A stretch of DNA of 64,000 nt, taken from assembly GCF_002245655.1 (NCBI RefSeq), contig NZ_NOIH01000003.1:558001-622000 (forward strand), written 5' to 3'. Shown piece by piece: positions 35,302 to 44,667 of the stretch. A model generated the notes under the pieces. That model was not told the origin of the DNA and made no database searches. It worked only from the letters and a program-made list of their open reading frames with translations. The DNA comes from Thauera propionica. Lineage in GTDB: Bacteria > Pseudomonadota > Gammaproteobacteria > Burkholderiales > Rhodocyclaceae. The translations under genes were made by a program, and so were the position numbers. Within the stretch, counting starts at the first letter, position 1. The number at the start of each line of letters is the position of its first letter.

Positions 35302-38300
35302 CTCATAGGCGGGGCCCCGCACCCGGCTCCCCCTCACTCCCTGCACCACCTCGATCGCCACGTCGATCTGCTGCTTCATTTCCTCGACGTGGGAGATCAC
35401 GCCCACCGTGCGGCCGCGCTGTTGCAGGTCGATCAGGGCCTTCATCGCCATGTCGAGCGCCTCCGGGTCGAGGCTGCCGAAGCCTTCGTCGATGAACAGG
35501 GTGTCGAGCTGCACGCCGCCGGCGTAGGCCTGGACCACGTCGGACAGGCCGAGCGCGAGCGACAGCGAGGCCATGAAGCCCTCGCCGCCGGACAGGGTGC
35601 TGGCGGGCCGGGTACGGCCGGTGTATTCGTCGAAGACCTCGAGATCAAGGCCCGCAGCGCGGCGGGCGTCGGCCACGTCCTCGCGCCGCTGCAGCTGGTA
35701 GCGGCCGCGGCTCATGGCCGACAGGCGCAGCGAGGCCGCGCGCAGCACGTCGTCGAGCAGCGCGGCGAGCACGTAGCGCTGAAAGGTGAGGTTGCGCCCG
35801 TTGTTGCCGTTGGCGATGTCGGCGAGATGGCCGACGACGCGGTACTCGGCCTCGATGGCGCCGGATTCGCGCGCGATCTCGTCGAGGCGGGCGAGCGTGT
35901 CGGTGACGGTGCGCAGCTCGCTGCGGGTCTGACCGATGCGATCGACCACCGCTTCGACCTGGACGCGCGCCGCCGTGGCGCGGGCGGCGAGGGCGGCGAG
36001 GTCGGGACGGAGCAGGCCGGCGACCGCCTGCGCAGCGCGTCCGGCGCGTTCATGGGCCGCGGCGCGACGGTCGTCGGCATCACGGACGGCGGCCTCGAGC
36101 GCCGTGATGCGCTCGGGCGACAGCAAGGCCGCGCGCCAGGCGGCTTCACCCTGATCCACCGTGCCCTCATCCGCCCCGCCCGGCCAGAAGCCCGCCGCCT
36201 GCAAGGCCCCGACGAACTGCTGAGCGGCCTCGCCGACGCGCACCTGTGCGGCCTGCGCGCCCTCGGCCAGCGTGGCGTGCTGCGCGCGCAGCGCGGCGGC
36301 CCGGCTGGCGGCTTCGCCCTGGGCGGACTGCGCCTGCTGCAGCGCGCGCTCCAGACGCTGGCGCGTGTCCTGCGCCTGGGCGATGCCCGCCTGCAGCGCG
36401 GCGGGGGTACGCAGGGCGTCAGGCACACCAGCGCGACGCTCGTCGGCCACGTGCTGTGCGGCACGCGCGGCGCTGGCAGCCTCCGCAGCCTGGGTGCGGG
36501 TGTGTTCGCCAACGATTGCGGCGTTGGCGAGTTCGGCGTCCGTCGTCTGCAGTTGCGCACGCAGGGGTTCGAGTTCGAGCGCGGCCGCGCGGGCGGCGTC
36601 GAGCTGCCGCCTGAGTTCGGCGGCGTCGGTCGCGGGAGTGCCTTCCGCCACGACCGATTGGGGGTGTTCGGGCGCAGCGCCGTCGGCGGGCTGCGACTCA
36701 ACGGGCTGCAACTCGGCCGCGCGCGTGGCGACCTCGGCCGCCGCCGTGGCGCGCGCCAGTTCAGCCGCGTTGAGCGCCTGACGGGCCGCATCGAGCGCCG
36801 TCTCGGCCTCGCGCGCAAGCTCGGCCGCGGCCTGCAGCGTCTGCTCGGTGGGCAGCTCGCCTTCGTGGCGGGCAGGTGACGGGTGCGCCGCGCTGCCGCA
36901 CACCGGGCACGCCTCGCCATCATGCAGGTGAGCGGCCAGGATCGCGGCCTGTGCCTGGCGCCAGCCGGCATCCAGCGCCGCAGCCTTGGCGCGGGCTTCG
37001 CCTGCAGCACGCTGCGCGGCGTCATGGCGGGTTCTCGCCTTGGTCTCCTCCGCCTCGCGGCCGGCAAGCTGCTTGCGCGCCGCGGCCAGTGCAGCGAGCG
37101 CCCGGGCGCGCTGCTCGGCCTGCTGCAGGCGTAGTTCGAGCGCAGCGCAATTGCCGGCAAGCGGTTGCAGAGCCTCGATGCGCGCAGCGAGCGTGGTGCG
37201 ACGGGTGGCAAGCGTCTGCTGCGTGGCCGTGGCGGCGGCGAGCGCCTTGTCGGCAGCAATGCGCGCCGCCTCGCTGCGGGCGGCTTCGGCCTCGGCCTGA
37301 GCCAGCCGGGCGACGGCTTCGGCCAGGCCTTCGAGGCGCAGCAGCTCGCGCTGGGCTGCCTCGCGTTCGGGGGCGCGGGCGGTCTCGGCCTGCAGCGCAG
37401 TTTCAGCCTGACCCAGGCGGTGGACGGCCTCGGCGGCGTCGCGCGCGGCTTGGGTTTCGCGCTGCCGGGCCTCGTCGGCACTGCGGCGTGCGGACGCCAG
37501 CGCGGCGTCCGCCGGCAGCACCTGCAAGGCCCGGCGTGCCTGTTCCAGCCGCAGGCGCTGGGCGTCGAGTTCGGCCTTGCCGGCCTCGAGTGCCTGCAGC
37601 GCCGCGGCGGCGGCGGCCGCTTCGGCGAACTGGGCCTCGACCGCCTGACCGTGCTGCAGCGCGGCCCGCGCGGCGGTGTCTTCGGCCCGCGCCTGCTGCT
37701 CGGCGTCGCCGAGCGTCACCAGCTGGCCCTGCAGCGCGTCACGCCGGGCGACGAGCGCGTCCATCGTGTCGACGCCCGCCTGGCCGAGCAGGGTCTGGCG
37801 CTGCAGCGCGGCCTTCTCGCCGCGTTCGCGCAGCGCGGCTGCCTCGGCCTTGAGGGCGTCCTGCAGGCGCTTGTAGGTGGCCGTGCCGAACAGGGTCTCG
37901 AGGATCTTCTCGCGCTCGGCCGAACTGGCTGCCAGCAGCTTGCGGAACTGGCCCTGCGGCAGCAGCACGACCTGGCGGAACTGATCGGCCTTGAAGCCGA
38001 GCAGGTCCTCGACCAGGGCGGTGACCTCGGTGGTGCGCTGGGCGAGCGGAACCCAGTCCACGCCATTGGCATCGAGGCGGAACAGTTCCGCCTTCGCCGG
38101 TGCATTGACCACGCCGCCGCCACGCTGCGCGGCGCGGGTCTGCTCGGGCACGCGGCGCACGCGGTAGCGCTGCGCGCCGAGCGCGAATTCGAGCTCGACC
38201 TCGGTCTGCAGAGCCGCGTCTGCATGGTGGCTGCGCATCTCGCGCGCGCTGCGCTCGCCGCCCGAGGTGTCGCCGTAGAGCGCGTAGGTGATGCCGTCGA

Positions 38301-38433
38301 GGATGGAGGTCTTGCCTGCGCCGGTCGGGCCGGCGATGAGGAACAGCGCGCCGGGCGGCAGACGGGTGAAATCCACTTCCTCGCGGGTGGCGAAGGGGCC
38401 GAAGGCCTGCAGGCTGAGCTTGAGTGGCTTCAT
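35245..38433 (-). CDS. sbcC: SbcC, ATPase subunit of the SbcCD nuclease
   Basis: A 1062-residue SMC-like ATPase. The N-terminal Walker A is GPTGAGKTSILDGITYALYG. Two very long Ala/Arg/Glu/Gln-rich coiled coils flank the zinc hook ACPVCGSAAHP near residue 515, and the C-terminal lobe has the signature LSGGEGFMASLSLALGLSDV and Walker B LFIDEGFGSLD. With SbcD it opens hairpins and trims protein-blocked DNA ends. The ATG overlaps the sbcD stop by 4 bases. The final residues after VAIEVVQG overlap the 3' end of the flavin reductase-like gene and may be a lineage-specific tail. Confidence 0.95.
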   Translation of the reverse strand: MKPLKLSLQAFGPFATREEVDFTRLPPGALFLIAGPTGAGKTSILDGITYALYGDTSGGERSAREMRSHHADAALQTEVELEFALGAQRYRVRRVPEQTRAAQRGGGVVNAPAKAELFRLDANGVDWVPLAQRTTEVTALVEDLLGFKADQFRQVVLLPQGQFRKLLAASSAEREKILETLFGTATYKRLQDALKAEAAALRERGEKAALQRQTLLGQAGVDTMDALVARRDALQGQLVTLGDAEQQARAEDTAARAALQHGQAVEAQFAEAAAAAAALQALEAGKAELDAQRLRLEQARRALQVLPADAALASARRSADEARQRETQAARDAAEAVHRLGQAETALQAETARAPEREAAQRELLRLEGLAEAVARLAQAEAEAARSEAARIAADKALAAATATQQTLATRRTTLAARIEALQPLAGNCAALELRLQQAEQRARALAALAAARKQLAGREAEETKARTRHDAAQRAAGEARAKAAALDAGWRQAQAAILAAHLHDGEACPVCGSAAHPSPARHEGELPTEQTLQAAAELAREAETALDAARQALNAAELARATAAAEVATRAAELQPVESQPADGAAPEHPQSVVAEGTPATDAAELRRQLDAARAAALELEPLRAQLQTTDAELANAAIVGEHTRTQAAEAASAARAAQHVADERRAGVPDALRTPAALQAGIAQAQDTRQRLERALQQAQSAQGEAASRAAALRAQHATLAEGAQAAQVRVGEAAQQFVGALQAAGFWPGGADEGTVDQGEAAWRAALLSPERITALEAAVRDADDRRAAAHERAGRAAQAVAGLLRPDLAALAARATAARVQVEAVVDRIGQTRSELRTVTDTLARLDEIARESGAIEAEYRVVGHLADIANGNNGRNLTFQRYVLAALLDDVLRAASLRLSAMSRGRYQLQRREDVADARRAAGLDLEVFDEYTGRTRPASTLSGGEGFMASLSLALGLSDVVQAYAGGVQLDTLFIDEGFGSLDPEALDMAMKALIDLQQRGRTVGVISHVEEMKQQIDVAIEVVQGVRGSRVRGPAYESVSPDARRELGGHHLPAV

Positions 38434-39593
38434 GCGTGGCGCTCCTCGCGTTCCATGCGCGCCACGAGGCGATCGAGCACGCCGCGGCCGGCCTCGTCCA
38501 GCACCATGCCGGTGGTTTCAAGGTGAAAGCTGGCGAACAGGTCCTGCACGCGGATGCGGCGATGGTCGGCCGCTGCCCTGCCTGGCCCATCCCCGACCAG
38601 CGCGGGTCGTTCGATGGCGAGCGCATTGGGATAGGCGGTGCGCAGCTTGCCCATGGCGTCGAGCAGGGCGCCGGTATCGGCCAGGCGGGCGAGGATGTAG
38701 TCGTCGCGGCGCGGATCGGTCGCTGCGGCAGCGAGGATGGCGTCGAGTTCGCCGTCGACGATGCGCAGGTCGCGGCGCGGCGTCAGCGCCAGGCGCTCGA
38801 TGCGGCAGGCGCCGGCAGCATCGAGTTCGACCAGGTTCACCGACTTGGCGTGGTCCGCTTCCGAGAACGAGTACTTCAGCAGCGAGCCGGAATACTGTAT
38901 GCGCGCCTCACCGACCTGTTGCGGCTGGTGCAGGTGGCCGAGCGCGACGTAGTCGAAGCCGTCGAACAGCGCCGCCCCCACCGCGCCACTGGCCCCCACC
39001 GACAGCGGCCGCTCCGACTCGCTCTCGCTGCCGCCGAGCACGAAGGCGTGCGCCACCACCACGCTGCGCGCGCCGGCCGGCTGCGCGGCGCGCGCGGCCC
39101 GCAGTTGTGCGGCCAGGGCCGCATGGTGCGAGTCGATCGCCGCGGCGTTCTCATCGTCAGATGCAGGCATCGCCGCACGCACCACCGCCGGCTCCGCATA
39201 GGGCAGCGCGTGGATCGCCACCGCGCCGTGGGCGTCGTGCAGCACCAGCGGCTTCGGGTCGGCCTCCACCGGGCCCCGCACCGTCAGCCCCGCGCCGCCG
39301 AGCAGGTCGGCGCCGAAGGCGAGGCGGTCGGGACCGTCGTGATTGCCAGCGATCATCACCACCGGAATGCGCAGCCCCCGCACCAGCTCGGTCAGGACCA
39401 TGTCGAGCAGGCGCACGGCCTCGGCCGGCGGCACCGAACGGTCGTAGATGTCGCCGGCGAGCAGGATGGCATCGGGTCGCGTGTCGGCGGCCACGCGGAC
39501 GAATTCGCCGAGTATGTGGGCCTGGTCCTCGAGCAGGGAAACGCCGTGATAGACACGGCCGAGATGCCAGTCGGCGGAGTGGAGGAAACGCAT
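38430..39593 (-). CDS. sbcD: SbcD, nuclease subunit of the SbcCD complex
   Basis: A 387-residue Mre11-type metallophosphoesterase. All phosphoesterase motifs are present: HSADWHLGR, AGDIYDRSVPP, AGNHDGPDRL and the C-terminal GHLHQPQQV. It provides the Mn-dependent endo/exonuclease of SbcCD, which cleaves DNA hairpins and long palindromes. It is the first gene of sbcDC and is joined to sbcC by a 4-base overlap. The start at 39593 is the conserved MRFLHSADWH. Confidence 0.95.
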   Translation of the reverse strand: MRFLHSADWHLGRVYHGVSLLEDQAHILGEFVRVAADTRPDAILLAGDIYDRSVPPAEAVRLLDMVLTELVRGLRIPVVMIAGNHDGPDRLAFGADLLGGAGLTVRGPVEADPKPLVLHDAHGAVAIHALPYAEPAVVRAAMPASDDENAAAIDSHHAALAAQLRAARAAQPAGARSVVVAHAFVLGGSESESERPLSVGASGAVGAALFDGFDYVALGHLHQPQQVGEARIQYSGSLLKYSFSEADHAKSVNLVELDAAGACRIERLALTPRRDLRIVDGELDAILAAAATDPRRDDYILARLADTGALLDAMGKLRTAYPNALAIERPALVGDGPGRAAADHRRIRVQDLFASFHLETTGMVLDEAGRGVLDRLVARMEREERHA

Positions 39594-39947
39594 GATGTCT
39601 CGTTGGCGGGAAAGTGCGACGGGGCCTGTGCGCCCCCCGCTGCCGGCGACTCAGCCAGTGCGCCTGGCGCTTCGGGAACGGCGAGAGGGCAAGGATAAGA
39701 CACTTTGCGGCGTGCTCCATCGGCCGCAAGCCTTCGACGGCTTGCCGGACGACGTTCGGCAGGATGGCGCCGGCATCGCCCTGCAGCGCGCGTCAGCGTC
39801 GTCCGACGCGCGGATCAGACCTTGTCCAACAGACCCGCCCAAGGCCCCTGCATACCATGGTCTCCGCAGCCAGACGAAACGGCTGATGAACAAGGACTCC
39901 AGCGCGTTGCGCCCCGGAGCCGAAACCACCTCAAGGAGATCACGACA
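39594..39947. other. Intergenic region without recognisable gene
   Basis: The 354 bases between the divergent sbcD and PepSY genes hold no ORF with family features. The only clear element is the AAGGAG ribosome-binding site at 39933-39938. Promoters for both genes should be here but no strong -35/-10 pair stands out. Confidence 0.5.
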
Positions 39948-40367
39948 ATGAAGATCCTCAACACCAACAAGCTCGCCCTCGCCGCCCTGGTCGGCAGCCT
40001 TGCACTCACCCCCGCCGCGTTCGCCGCCGGTACGGCTGCGGATGCCCCGCAGAAACGCGCGGTCACCGCCGAGAAGGCCGGCGAGCGCGGCAAGCTGTCA
40101 GCCGACGAGAAGGCGCGCCTGGAACAGGCACTCGGCACCGGCCAGGACCGCAACTACTATCGTCCGGCGCTCGAGAAGATGGGCTACACGGTCACCTCGG
40201 TCAATGACAGCGACGCCGATCATCTGGAAATGGAAGTGGTCAAGGGCGACTACAGCTACGAGGTGAAGGTCGATTTCGACAAGACAAGCCGCAAGTCGAC
40301 CAAGGTCGACGTGGCTGCCAATCTCTGGGAAACCGAGGCCACTGAAAAGGCCAAGGGCGAGAAGTAA
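39948..40367 (+). CDS. Periplasmic PepSY-like domain protein
   Basis: A 139-residue exported protein with a signal peptide (LALAALVGSLALTPAAFAAG, cleaved about residue 27). The remaining part has the layout of a PepSY domain, with an alpha-helix (KARLEQALGTGQ) followed by beta strands (YTVTSVNDSDADHLEMEVV, YSYEVKVDF). Such small proteins are often paired with two-component systems or inhibit peptidases, but no partner gene is adjacent. AAGGAG lies 9 bases before the ATG. A strong terminator follows. Confidence 0.78.
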   Translation: MKILNTNKLALAALVGSLALTPAAFAAGTAADAPQKRAVTAEKAGERGKLSADEKARLEQALGTGQDRNYYRPALEKMGYTVTSVNDSDADHLEMEVVKGDYSYEVKVDFDKTSRKSTKVDVAANLWETEATEKAKGEK

Positions 40368-40427
40368 GTCTCCTCCCTCCGGTGCTGGGGGAAGCGACTC
40401 CCCTCGCTCCCCTCACTGCATCGGTTG

Positions 40428-40458
40428 CGGCCGGGTCGGAAACGACCCGGCCGTTTTT
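40428..40458 (+). terminator. Rho-independent terminator after the PepSY gene
   Basis: A perfect 11-base stem (CGGCCGGGTCG / CGACCCGGCCG) closed by a GAAA loop is followed by TTTTT. It ends transcription from the PepSY gene before the BON lipoprotein gene. Confidence 0.92.
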
Positions 40459-40643
40459 GCGTGAACCGGCTAGACCCGACTTGGCCCACGCCACCGGGGT
40501 CCGGAGGCCGCCGCGCTGACAGAATCGTCCTACAGCAGGATCCGTTTCGTCGGACAGTGCGGTGCAGGGCGGCTGTCTATATTTGAGTTGCATCCCGCTC
40601 GCGGGGAGACCCGCTACAACAAGCAACCCACCAGGAGTCCATC

Positions 40644-40955
40644 ATGAAGCACACTGCCGCCACTCTCGCCCTGTCCGGCCTGCTGGCCTTCACTGCCGTC
40701 GGCTGCGCCGTGACGCGCGACCAATCCACCGTGGGCGAGTACGTCGATGACGCCACCGTCACCACCCGAGTCAAGGCGAAGTTCGCCGAGGATCCGACCG
40801 TCAGCGCGATGTCGATCAGCGTCGAAACGCTGAAGGGCACCGTCCAGCTCTCCGGCTTCGCCAAGAGCGCCGCCGAGCGCACCCGCGCCGGCGAGATCGC
40901 CCGCAGCACCCCGGGCGTGAAGGCGGTCAAGAACGACATCGCCATCCGCCCGTAA
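40644..40955 (+). CDS. BON domain lipoprotein (OsmY-like)
   Basis: A 103-residue lipoprotein. The lipobox AVGC at residues 18-21 follows a short hydrophobic leader, and a single BON domain (DDATVTTRVKAKFAEDPTV ... GTVQLSGFAKSAAERTRAGE) fills the rest. BON proteins such as OsmY and DolP bind anionic phospholipid and are induced by osmotic or envelope stress. An AGGAG precedes the ATG, and a terminator follows its stop. Confidence 0.9.
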   Translation: MKHTAATLALSGLLAFTAVGCAVTRDQSTVGEYVDDATVTTRVKAKFAEDPTVSAMSISVETLKGTVQLSGFAKSAAERTRAGEIARSTPGVKAVKNDIAIRP

Positions 40956-40978
40956 GCACGGCGAAGGAAACGCGAGAC

Positions 40979-41000
40979 AGGGGGAGCGATCCCCCTTTTT
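40979..41000 (+). terminator. Rho-independent terminator after the BON lipoprotein gene
   Basis: The stem AGGGGG / CCCCCT encloses a six-base loop (AGCGAT) and runs into a T tract at 40996-41000. Confidence 0.85.
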
Positions 41001-41045
41001 CGCGTTCACGCGCAGCGCCGGTCACAGGGGCTGCGGCGCGCCGTT

Positions 41046-42557
41046 TCAGAGCCAGTATTCCCACAGACGCCCGAAGGACTCGATCAGGCGCCGACCGATC
41101 CCGCGCTGGTCCCACGTCGCCGAATCAAGCTCGTCGGCATGATCGAGATCGACCGCGAACAGGTCTTCCATGGACCGGCCGAAGTCGCGGCCGAGGATCA
41201 CCGCGTTGAGTTCGTCGTTGTGCAGGAAACTGCGCCAGTCGAGGTTGGACGAGCCGACCGTCGCCCACACGCCGTCGATCACTGCGGTCTTGGCGTGCAG
41301 GAAGGCGTCTTGGCGCTCGAAGATGCGCACGCCCGCCGCCAGCAGCGCGGTGTAGTGCGACTGGCCGGCGCGCAGCACCAGGCGAGAATCGCTCCTGCCC
41401 GGCAGCACCAGCACGACTTCCACGCCGCGCGCGGCCGCGTCCTTGAGCGCCTGCAGCAGCTGCGGATCGGGCACGAAGTAGGCCATGGTGATGTGGATGG
41501 TGTCGGTCGCCCCGGCGATGGCGGCCAGCAGCACGCGGTAGAAGCGGCTGGTCTTTTCGTCGGCCGCACTGTCGATGACAGCGACGAGGCGCTCACCGGG
41601 CGCGGGGGGCGTGACGGCGGCGGCATCGATGTCGGCCAGCGGCCCGGCCTCGCCCTCGCACCCTTGCTTGCGCCAGGTTTCACCATGAAGACGGACGAAT
41701 TCGCGCACGGCAGGGCCTTCGATGCGGACATGCGTGTCGCGCCAGCCGTCTTCCTCGGGCGGTCGCGAACGACCGCCACGCGAACCAAAGGAAGCAGAGG
41801 AATACACGCTGCTGACGTTGAGGCCGCCGGTAAAGGCGACACGGTCGTCGATCACCAGTACCTTGCGGTGGTCGCGGTGGTTCAGGCTCAGGAAGCCGGT
41901 GGCGCGCCGTAGCGGGCTGACCGGGTTGAATTCGCACACGGCAACGCCGGCCTGGCGCAGCTCGTCGAAAAACGCCGCCGGCGTCGCGAACGAACCCACG
42001 CTGTCGTAGATCAGGCGCACGTCGAGCCCTTCGGCACGCTTCCTCAGCAGCACGTCGGCAATGCGACGGCCGACGTGCTCGCCTTCGAAGATGTAGGTCT
42101 CGAGGAGGATGCGACGGCGGGCGGCCTCCAGGTCGCGGAACATCGCGTCGAAGGTGGCGGGTCCGTCGACCAGCAGGTCGACCAGGTTGCCGGCCGACAG
42201 GGTCTCACCGGCTTCGCGCAGCAATCCGAGGTGACGCTCGAACTGCGCTGCGCGCCCTTCGTCGCGGACCTCGCGCAGGCGCCGTGCACTTTCGCGCAGC
42301 GGCTGCACGCCGTCGCGGCCCTCGAGCGGCGTGGTCATGACGGGCGAAGCGCCTGGGGACGCGGTGGCTACAACTGGAACGGCCGGCAGCGCGCTGCTGC
42401 ACGCAGCGAGGAGCACGGTGCACAGCCCGGCCAGGAGCGTCCCTGCCGCCCCATCCAGGGACGCGCATCGGGTCGCATGGCCGCGCTGCGACCGCGCGCT
42501 GGTCGAGCGCTGCCGCCGGCGCGCGGGGCATTCATTCGAGGAGATCGGCGAGTTCAT
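41046..42557 (-). CDS. Phospholipase D/cardiolipin synthase-like lipoprotein
   Basis: A protein of up to 503 residues with two HKD motifs, HRDHRKVLVIDDRVAFTGG near residue 225 and HAKTAVIDGVWATVGSSN near residue 415, and a C-terminal WEYWL, as in cardiolipin synthases and related PLD-family phosphatidyltransferases. A lipobox LAAC near residue 52 suggests a lipid anchor, which is unlike membrane-spanning ClsA. The N-terminus is uncertain: the ATG at 42557 gives an Arg/Ser-rich leader before the signal region and overlaps a small ferritin-like reading frame on the same strand. Synthesis of cardiolipin or a related lipid in the envelope is likely. Confidence 0.85.
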   Translation of the reverse strand: MNSPISSNECPARRRQRSTSARSQRGHATRCASLDGAAGTLLAGLCTVLLAACSSALPAVPVVATASPGASPVMTTPLEGRDGVQPLRESARRLREVRDEGRAAQFERHLGLLREAGETLSAGNLVDLLVDGPATFDAMFRDLEAARRRILLETYIFEGEHVGRRIADVLLRKRAEGLDVRLIYDSVGSFATPAAFFDELRQAGVAVCEFNPVSPLRRATGFLSLNHRDHRKVLVIDDRVAFTGGLNVSSVYSSASFGSRGGRSRPPEEDGWRDTHVRIEGPAVREFVRLHGETWRKQGCEGEAGPLADIDAAAVTPPAPGERLVAVIDSAADEKTSRFYRVLLAAIAGATDTIHITMAYFVPDPQLLQALKDAAARGVEVVLVLPGRSDSRLVLRAGQSHYTALLAAGVRIFERQDAFLHAKTAVIDGVWATVGSSNLDWRSFLHNDELNAVILGRDFGRSMEDLFAVDLDHADELDSATWDQRGIGRRLIESFGRLWEYWL

Positions 42558-42609
42558 CGACGTGCTCTTCCTCGGTGGCGAGGATGCCTTTGAGCATGGC
42601 GCTGTTCAC
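42532..42609 (-). pseudogene. 25-codon remnant matching the C-terminus of a ferritin-like protein
   Basis: From a GTG with AGGAG 8 bases upstream, the frame reads MNSAMLKGILATEEEH and continues VDELADLLE before a stop. This is the last-helix sequence of bacterioferritin-like proteins, where the E-E-H supplies iron ligands, but the three preceding helices are absent. It overlaps the start of the PLD gene in another frame. It is either a decayed ferritin gene or a translated micro-ORF that helps start the PLD gene. Confidence 0.5.
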
Positions 42610-42856
42610 GGGGGTGTCTCCTGTCAGGGCTAGGGGAAGGTCGCAGGTCGCTTCGACGGGGAAACCGCCCCGCGGCACACTCGCCTCATCCTCCCGCTCC
42701 AGGGGGCCCGGGTGTGTCGGCGTTTCCGGAAGGCCGTGTCGGACAATTCCTATTTCGCCGCTGCAGGAGCCATTCCCCGCCCTTGGCCACCCATCGATCG
42801 GCAACATCCGCTATAAAGTCCCTTCCGGCCTGCCGATCGCGTCACGGAGAAGCGCC

Positions 42857-44227
42857 TTGTCCCGTCCGTCGTCCATCCTGCCCCGCACCTCCACCCTGCT
42901 GCTCCTGGTGGTGCTGGTGCTCGGCTTGGCCTTGGGCGTGGTGTGGCTCCTGACCGCACAGCGACAGTCCGAAACCAGCCGCGAGGCCTTGCAGCAACTT
43001 CAGGCACGGTCCAGCCGTATCGCCCAACTCGACACCCTGCTGGTGCACGTACTCGATGCCGAATCGGGCGTGCGGGGCTTCATCAACAGCAACAATCCGG
43101 TGTTCCTGACCTCGTACCAGGACGGCCGCGCCGTTGTCGACAAGTCCCTGGCCGCACTGAAGACCAGCGAGTGGGAAAATGCCGCCCAGCGCAGCAGCCT
43201 CGATCAACTGGCCCTGCTGATCGAGGCACGCTGGAAGGTGATGACCCAGGCGCTCGAACAAGGCGCCCTGCCCAAGGCGGACGGTCCGACCGGCGGGATC
43301 GGCAAGGAGCTCACCGATGACATCCGCAGCATCATCCTCGGCTTGCGGGCGCAGACGGTGGAACAGATGAACGCGACGATCGTGGCCTCGTTCGATCGTT
43401 TTGCCGAAGCCCGCGGCACAAACATGGTGCTCGGGATGGGCGTGCTCGTGCTGCTGCTGGCGATCATCGTGCTGCTGTACCGCCAGGACCGCCTGCGCGA
43501 TCGACTGGCCGCGCTGCTGCAGTCGGAGAACACGCGCCTGCAGGCCGAGGTGGAGGCGCGCACGGCGGACCTGAGCAACCTGGCCACCTACCTGACCAAC
43601 ACGCGTGAGGCCGAGCAGGAACGCATCGCACGCGAGCTGCACGACGAACTCGGCGCCCTGCTGACAGCCGCCAAGCTGGACGCAGGCTGGATCGCGCGCA
43701 AGCTGCCGGCTGACGCCATGGCCCCGCTGCGCGACCGCTTCGATCGCCTGCTCGATACGCTGAGCCAGGTCATCTCGATCAAGCGTCGCGTCGTCGCCGA
43801 CCTGCGTCCGCCGCTGCTGGCCGATCTCGGCCTGATCGAGGCGCTGCGCTCGCTGGCGCAGTCGGGGATGGTGGGCGAGAACGAGGGCCGGATCGAGCTG
43901 GACCTGCCGGAGACCCTGCCCGAACTGCCGGCCGACGTATCACTGGCGCTCTACCGCATCGCGCAGGAGGCGCTCACCAACGTGCGCCGCCACGCGCGCG
44001 CTACGAAGGTGCGCCTGCAACTCGCAACCGGGCCGCGCGAGATCGTGTTGCAGGTGGAGGACGACGGCATCGGCTTCGACCCATCGGTGGAGCGGCTGAA
44101 CCGCCACGGCCTGGCGGGCATCGCCCACCGTGTTCAGATGCTGGCCGGCCGTCTCGACATCGCCAGCCGCCCGGGACACGGAACGCGCATCGAGGCGCGC
44201 ATGCCGCTGAGCGCGGCCACGGCATGA
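42857..44227 (+). CDS. CHASE3-type NarX/DegS-family sensor histidine kinase
   Basis: A 456-residue membrane kinase. Two membrane helices (LLLLVVLVLGLALGVVWLL and LGMGVLVLLLAIIVLLY) bracket a periplasmic CHASE3-like four-helix bundle (DAESGVRGFINSNNPVF). The HisKA_3 dimerisation domain carries the phospho-His in QERIARELHDELGALL, and the HATPase domain has VEDDGIGFD and GHGTRIEARM. It should phosphorylate the NarL-type regulator encoded convergently at 44664-45299. A TTG at 42857 with CGGAGA upstream is the best start, because the in-frame residues before it are not conserved in character. Confidence 0.88.
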   Translation: MSRPSSILPRTSTLLLLVVLVLGLALGVVWLLTAQRQSETSREALQQLQARSSRIAQLDTLLVHVLDAESGVRGFINSNNPVFLTSYQDGRAVVDKSLAALKTSEWENAAQRSSLDQLALLIEARWKVMTQALEQGALPKADGPTGGIGKELTDDIRSIILGLRAQTVEQMNATIVASFDRFAEARGTNMVLGMGVLVLLLAIIVLLYRQDRLRDRLAALLQSENTRLQAEVEARTADLSNLATYLTNTREAEQERIARELHDELGALLTAAKLDAGWIARKLPADAMAPLRDRFDRLLDTLSQVISIKRRVVADLRPPLLADLGLIEALRSLAQSGMVGENEGRIELDLPETLPELPADVSLALYRIAQEALTNVRRHARATKVRLQLATGPREIVLQVEDDGIGFDPSVERLNRHGLAGIAHRVQMLAGRLDIASRPGHGTRIEARMPLSAATA

Positions 44228-44250
44228 GCGTTCACACCGCCTGGCGGGAG

Positions 44251-44667
44251 TCAGTGGCGCGGCACGGCCGCCTGGATGAAGTCGAGCAACTCGTCCATCT
44301 GGAAGGATTTGTCGAAGAAGTGCTCGACGCCGAGCGCGCTACAGCGCGCACGCACGGTACTGTGACCGTAGTTGGAGAACACCACCGCCCGCGGCCGGCC
44401 GAAGCGCTCAGGCTCGGCCTTCAGGCGGCTGAGCACGCCCAGCCCGCTCCCCTGGCGCAACTCCAGATCGACAATGGCAACATCGGCCTGATGCTGTTCG
44501 AGCTCGGCCAGGGCGCCCTGTTCGTCGTCGGCGTCGGCAACGACCTCGACGCCGTCGAGCTCGGCCAGCATGTCCCGCAGCATCGCGCAGAGGATGGGCG
44601 AGTCTTCGATGAGGACGACGCGAAGGGGGCGGGGGGCGGGCTCGGCCATGGTGGGAGAAAGGGTCAT
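44251..44667 (-). CDS. Single-domain response regulator
   Basis: A 138-residue CheY-like receiver with no output domain. The acidic pocket (VVLIEDSP), phospho-Asp (VAIVDLELRQGSG) and Lys (HFFDKSFQMD) are intact. Its ATG overlaps the stop of the NarL-type regulator by 4 bases. It may act as a phosphate sink or allosteric partner of the nearby kinase; that is inference from position. Confidence 0.88.
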   Translation of the reverse strand: MTLSPTMAEPAPRPLRVVLIEDSPILCAMLRDMLAELDGVEVVADADDEQGALAELEQHQADVAIVDLELRQGSGLGVLSRLKAEPERFGRPRAVVFSNYGHSTVRARCSALGVEHFFDKSFQMDELLDFIQAAVPRH

